From Clostridium kluyveri (GTDB lineage Bacteria > Bacillota > Clostridia > Clostridiales > Clostridiaceae), in the NCBI RefSeq assembly GCF_001902295.1, contig NZ_CP018335.1:3038001-3102000 (forward strand): a stretch of 64,000 nt of DNA, read 5' to 3'. The notes under the pieces are model-generated. The model was not told the origin of the DNA, did no database searches, and was given only the letters and a program-made list of their open reading frames with translations. Of the stretch, positions 61,142 through 64,000 are shown in pieces. The position numbers and the translations under genes were made by a program. Each line of letters begins with the position of its first letter. The first letter of the stretch is position 1.

Positions 61142-61413
61142 AACTCATTTAATTTACTCCCTAGGTTTCCAACTATTCCATTTATGCTGTTATTAAGGGT
61201 CTCTATAAGTTTATCTGCATCAAGTCCATCGTAAAAATCATCCCTTGTAAATTTGTTACCATAAAGCTCTACTACAAAATCCACTAACCCGTCTAAATCC
61301 TTTGTCTTTAGATTATTAAAATCTATATTTTCATTTATTTCAATGGCCTTTCTAAGTATACGAGTTTTTACCCTTGGCATAACATAGGTTTTATCGTTCA
61401 ATACTATTTGCAC
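61129..61413 (-). CDS. Tail assembly chaperone, short form
   Basis: A 94-residue protein, the prophage B counterpart of 2050-2334, with a few changes such as MQIVLND at the start. It ends two codons after the slippery heptamer. It lies between the major tail and tape measure genes. Confidence 0.85.
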   Translation of the reverse strand: MQIVLNDKTYVMPRVKTRILRKAIEINENIDFNNLKTKDLDGLVDFVVELYGNKFTRDDFYDGLDADKLIETLNNSINGIVGNLGSKLNEFPNR

Positions 61414-61437
61414 AGTTCATCCCTCCAATTTTTAATA

Positions 61438-62004
61438 TTAAGCTGCTGGAGCGTACACACTGGTAAACCAAGAAGCCCCACCCGTGAAGCCGCTGTCTTC
61501 ATCAGCTGTATATTTCCATCTGCCGTCTGCCCTTGCAAGGAATGTACCTTTAAGTTTTGGTGTCTGGAATTTTGTTTTATCTTCCTGTGTTGAATGCTCT
61601 TCTTCCGGTTCACTGAACTTGCCTTTTAACAGCCATACATATCTGTACTTTCCATTTCCTTTTTTCACCTTAAATCCTACCGCCACATAAGGGGCATTGT
61701 CATCAGCCTCATAGCTCATTACCTTAGTTTCTGCATCTAATGTATGACCTAAAAGTACTGCCTGCACTTCTAACGGCAGGTCTTGAGTTTCAAGTTCTAC
61801 CTCCACTTCTCCCAGAGTAGATACTGTTTCTACCGCCTTATTATCGGCATAAAGTGTATCTGAATTGCTCTTTGGACTTATCTTTACATTTATTGCAGGT
61901 GAAATTAATGCAGGTGTGCCGTAGGTTACTGTGGTTTCATCTGTTAAAACTGCATATACTAAATTTTCTACCCCTATAGGGGCACTGTTTACTATTCCTG
62001 ACAT
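61438..62004 (-). CDS. Major tail protein (tube)
   Basis: A 188-residue tail tube subunit, intact. The N-terminal part has PIGVENLVYAVLTDETT, the middle VEVELETQDLPLEVQAVLLG, and the end FTGGASWFTSVYAPAA. It is of the phi13-type major tail family. The prophage A copy lost its C-terminal third by a 116-base deletion between CAGA repeats. Confidence 0.92.
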   Translation of the reverse strand: MSGIVNSAPIGVENLVYAVLTDETTVTYGTPALISPAINVKISPKSNSDTLYADNKAVETVSTLGEVEVELETQDLPLEVQAVLLGHTLDAETKVMSYEADDNAPYVAVGFKVKKGNGKYRYVWLLKGKFSEPEEEHSTQEDKTKFQTPKLKGTFLARADGRWKYTADEDSGFTGGASWFTSVYAPAA

Positions 62005-62009
62005 AAATA

Positions 62010-62339
62010 TTACCTCCTTTCAATATGGATAAAGAATCTCAATGCCTTGTGATATATTTTTGTGTCTTCCTCAAATAGATCAGCCGCAGAGGTTCTCCTG
62101 AACCCTGCGGCCTTCATGGCATCTGTTACATTTTCTACAAGTTCTGTATAATCATTTTTACTCCACACATCTATTTGAATATAATAGCCTGTTTCTTTTT
62201 CCTCGTTATCTGCATAATGTTCACCCTGTTCTAAATAGTTAAAAAAGGTTACATATGTGTTTTCCTTTCCCCTGTATTTTTGAAATGAAACAGGAACTTT
62301 AAGAGGTTCTAAAGCTTGAATAATTAAACTATTTATCAC
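62010..62339 (-). CDS. Tail terminator/minor tail completion protein
   Basis: A 109-residue copy of 2830-3159. Its last residues (ALRFFIHIERR) come from bases that are also the ribosome site of the next gene: GAA AGG AGG TAA. This is caused by a net 15-base loss relative to prophage A, so either copy may be the derived one. Confidence 0.72.
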   Translation of the reverse strand: MINSLIIQALEPLKVPVSFQKYRGKENTYVTFFNYLEQGEHYADNEEKETGYYIQIDVWSKNDYTELVENVTDAMKAAGFRRTSAADLFEEDTKIYHKALRFFIHIERR

Positions 62340-62716
62340 TTTAGTCCCTCCTTCAAGGTGTTGGCTATAGTTTTTTGTATATTATCCTTATTTTTCTCAT
62401 AGGCCGGCTGCAGAAATGGCCTTGCAGACATTTTGGAAGTTCCAAATTCAATAAACTTACCATAAAAAATCTCTGAATTATCTCCTCTATCCACACCTAC
62501 AAGAATATACTTTACCCCTTCTTCCTTTTTAACATTGGTTATCTTAAGACCTTTTTTAAGTTTCCCGGTTCTTACTGGGACATTTGCCTTTGCATCTTCA
62601 AGTACAGGTTCCGCGGCATTTTTTAATGCCTTGTTTTCAAGTCTACTAATGTTTGTACCCATCTGCTGAAGCTTATTTAATATTTCATCAACGCCTGTAA
62701 GTTCTATATCAGCCAC
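62336..62716 (-). CDS. HK97 gp10-like head-tail joining protein
   Basis: A 126-residue copy of 3156-3536, with NVPVRTGKLKKGL and FIEFGTSKMSARPFL. It has the same overlaps with its neighbours and no damage. Confidence 0.88.
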   Translation of the reverse strand: MADIELTGVDEILNKLQQMGTNISRLENKALKNAAEPVLEDAKANVPVRTGKLKKGLKITNVKKEEGVKYILVGVDRGDNSEIFYGKFIEFGTSKMSARPFLQPAYEKNKDNIQKTIANTLKEGLK

Positions 62717-63035
62717 TGCTTTCCACCTCCAAAGCCTTTATTTCCATATATTTATTCCTGTATTTTATATTATCAATAGAAGTTATATTATACTGTTTAT
62801 CTCTAAATAATATCATCATACTTTCATTAATGTCTTTAATAAATCTTATAGTAAATTTAACAGTTTCCTCTGCCTGCACAGCTGCCGCCTCAAAATATTC
62901 TCTTCCGTAGAGATTTGATACTGCTGCCCAAACAGTCAGGTAATCCTCCCATACTTCCTCCTCAAAGCCATTTTCATTTGTGGAAGTTGTAAGTTTTTGA
63001 AGTGTTATTTTATGCCTTAATTCCTCTGTTCTCAT
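62709..63035 (-). CDS. Head closure / head-tail adaptor protein
   Basis: A 108-residue copy of 3529-3855 (ELRHKITLQKLTTS, VWAAVSNLYGREYFEA). About ten residue changes relative to A, spread evenly, as expected for two working copies that diverged before A was damaged. Confidence 0.87.
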   Translation of the reverse strand: MRTEELRHKITLQKLTTSTNENGFEEEVWEDYLTVWAAVSNLYGREYFEAAAVQAEETVKFTIRFIKDINESMMILFRDKQYNITSIDNIKYRNKYMEIKALEVESSG

Positions 63036-63601
63036 ATTGGTACCACCCTGTTCATGCTAAGTAACGAATTTCTTGCTTCTTCGATTTTTCGCCTTTCATC
63101 AGGTTTGTAATCATCATAAAGAAGCCTCATGTGAAGTATCATTGCCCATTTAACTGCCTCAGGAACACTTTCTCCAGTATCCCCAAAACCTGCAGTAAAT
63201 CTTATTCTCACCCCACTGGCAGGCTGCAGCTGCACTGTTGGCCATAACCTGCAGTAACCAAGCACTATTCTATTAACAAAGCTGTCCCTGTCAACAATAT
63301 AGTTACTTGGGTCAAATATAAACTCCTGACCACCTGTATCATAGTACTTGATACTTTCCACACTTTGAATCGGTGAGGAGTTCTTAAATGAAATGTAATT
63401 ATCTTCTGGAAAAGAATCCAGTACCAACTCTAAAGTTTGGGTAATATATTTTTTATTTTGAAAATCCTCACAAAACTCCCTGGCCTGCTTAATCATACTG
63501 CGTAAAATAATATCATCACTGCCTGATACCCTTAAATGCTGTTTTGCTTCTTCTAAAGTTATAGGTTCAACTGCAGGTGGAGTTATAATTTTTAAAGCCA
63601 T
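63032..63601 (-). CDS. Head-tail connector protein
   Basis: A 189-residue intact connector of the gp6/SPP1 gp15 type: MALKIITPPAVEPITLEEAK at the start, FCEDFQNKKYITQTLEL, and GVRIRFTAGFGDTGESV. It keeps the Trp codon that is a stop in prophage A. It binds the portal and the adaptor. Confidence 0.92.
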   Translation of the reverse strand: MALKIITPPAVEPITLEEAKQHLRVSGSDDIILRSMIKQAREFCEDFQNKKYITQTLELVLDSFPEDNYISFKNSSPIQSVESIKYYDTGGQEFIFDPSNYIVDRDSFVNRIVLGYCRLWPTVQLQPASGVRIRFTAGFGDTGESVPEAVKWAMILHMRLLYDDYKPDERRKIEEARNSLLSMNRVVPI

Positions 63602-63624
63602 GAAATCACCTCAAAAACCCAGGT

Positions 63625-64000
63625 TTAATCAACTACTGCAGATGGTGGGTCTTCCTGAGGGTACTTATTCTCTAATATAAATTCACCACCGGCAAAGTTT
63701 GTAGCCTGGGAACTTGCTCCAACTCTTACATTCAAGCAGCAAAAGCCATTATTTATATCCAGTTTAGCTGGGTCAACATGAAATATTACCTGTTTATTTT
63801 TTGCCGTATTAGATACAGTAAAGCTTACTCCATCCTGCTGTCTCACGAGTTTGTCACTTGTTGAAACATCCTCATTTGCAAGTATTGGAACATTATTCAC
63901 TAAAGGCTTTGCACCTGTTCCTTCCACATCCTGTGCCTGATACAAAGAAATTTGTGTTTCATGTCCTACTGTCTGGGCTAAGTTTACAATAACAGTTGCC
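63625..64000 (-). CDS. Phage structural protein (partial, continues beyond the window)
   Basis: The last 124 or so codons of the copy of 4445-4921, containing LAQTVGHETQISLYQAQD and NNGFCCLNVRVGASSQ. The start lies beyond base 64000. Whether a cargo block also follows upstream in prophage B cannot be seen. Confidence 0.72.
   Translation of the reverse strand, partial: ATVIVNLAQTVGHETQISLYQAQDVEGTGAKPLVNNVPILANEDVSTSDKLVRQQDGVSFTVSNTAKNKQVIFHVDPAKLDINNGFCCLNVRVGASSQATNFAGGEFILENKYPQEDPPSAVVD

Larger units (their letters stand above)
59080..64000. repeat. Right copy of the duplicated prophage head-tail region
   Basis: The intact copy of the stretch at 1-4921. It keeps full-length major tail, connector and tail chaperone genes. 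It differs in a net 15-base shortening near 62.02 kb and in an extra or missing codon in the connector gene. Use it as the reference for damage in prophage A. Confidence 0.93.

Overview
The window is AT-rich, with strong GGAGG-type ribosome binding sites and codon use typical of a low-GC Firmicute. The phage gene families, the bcrRABD-type bacitracin locus and the large serine recombinases fit a Clostridium-like clostridial chromosome. No host housekeeping gene, rRNA or tRNA is visible, so the species cannot be named. Almost everything is mobile DNA.

Layout. Two related siphovirus prophages lie in tandem, both read leftward (minus strand). Prophage A runs from about 24.8 kb down to base 1: primase/DUF927 helicase, VRR-NUC nuclease, sigma-like late regulator, a UPF0175/DUF3368 toxin-antitoxin pair, an HNH nuclease with an internal stop, a ParB-methyltransferase, an amidoligase plus gamma-glutamylcyclotransferase pair, terminase, portal, protease, capsid, a cargo island of drug-binding regulators and an acetyltransferase (5.0-8.1 kb), connectors, major tail protein, tail chaperone and the start of the tape measure. 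Prophage B enters at 64 kb and ends with its lysis genes at 47.4 kb: connectors, tail, tape measure, Dit, tail endopeptidase, tail fibre, a second cargo island (50.0-54.6 kb), a further tail protein, holin and amidase. Bases 1-4921 and 59080-64000 are near-duplicates. Reading them against each other shows that A is decaying: nonsense codon in a connector, 116-bp deletion in the major tail protein, and elsewhere frameshifts in the protease and methyltransferase and an amber codon in the HNH gene. B looks intact where visible.

Between the prophages (24.8-47.3 kb) is a mosaic of accessory elements. From high to low coordinate: a DUF2800/DUF2815/family-A DNA polymerase replication module (43.0-47.2 kb); an operon of a SHOCT-like small protein and three serine recombinases (39.0-42.9 kb); a three-gene cassette built around a GHKL ATPase (35.3-38.7 kb), preceded by a perfect 45-bp palindrome and the best candidate here for an undescribed, possibly defensive system; then a plus-strand bacitracin-resistance island (26.4-35.3 kb) with bcrR-bcrA-bcrB-bcrD, an IS3-family insertion, a sigma-like gene and a large serine recombinase; and finally an IS110-family element (about 24.85-26.3 kb) with a structured leader that could be its bridge RNA.

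How the parts fit. The phage modules follow the usual early, packaging, head, tail, lysis order. Two candidate origin or replication-control sites are visible in prophage A: an array of GAGTAAC repeats beside an AT-rich tract at 20.73-20.97 kb and three perfect DnaA boxes at 16.99-17.03 kb. Both tail chaperone genes carry a CCCAAAC slippery site for a -1 frameshift product. The cargo genes (regulators, acetyltransferase, CPBP protease, kinase, LUD protein, bacitracin efflux) are lysogenic-conversion or passenger functions rather than virion parts.
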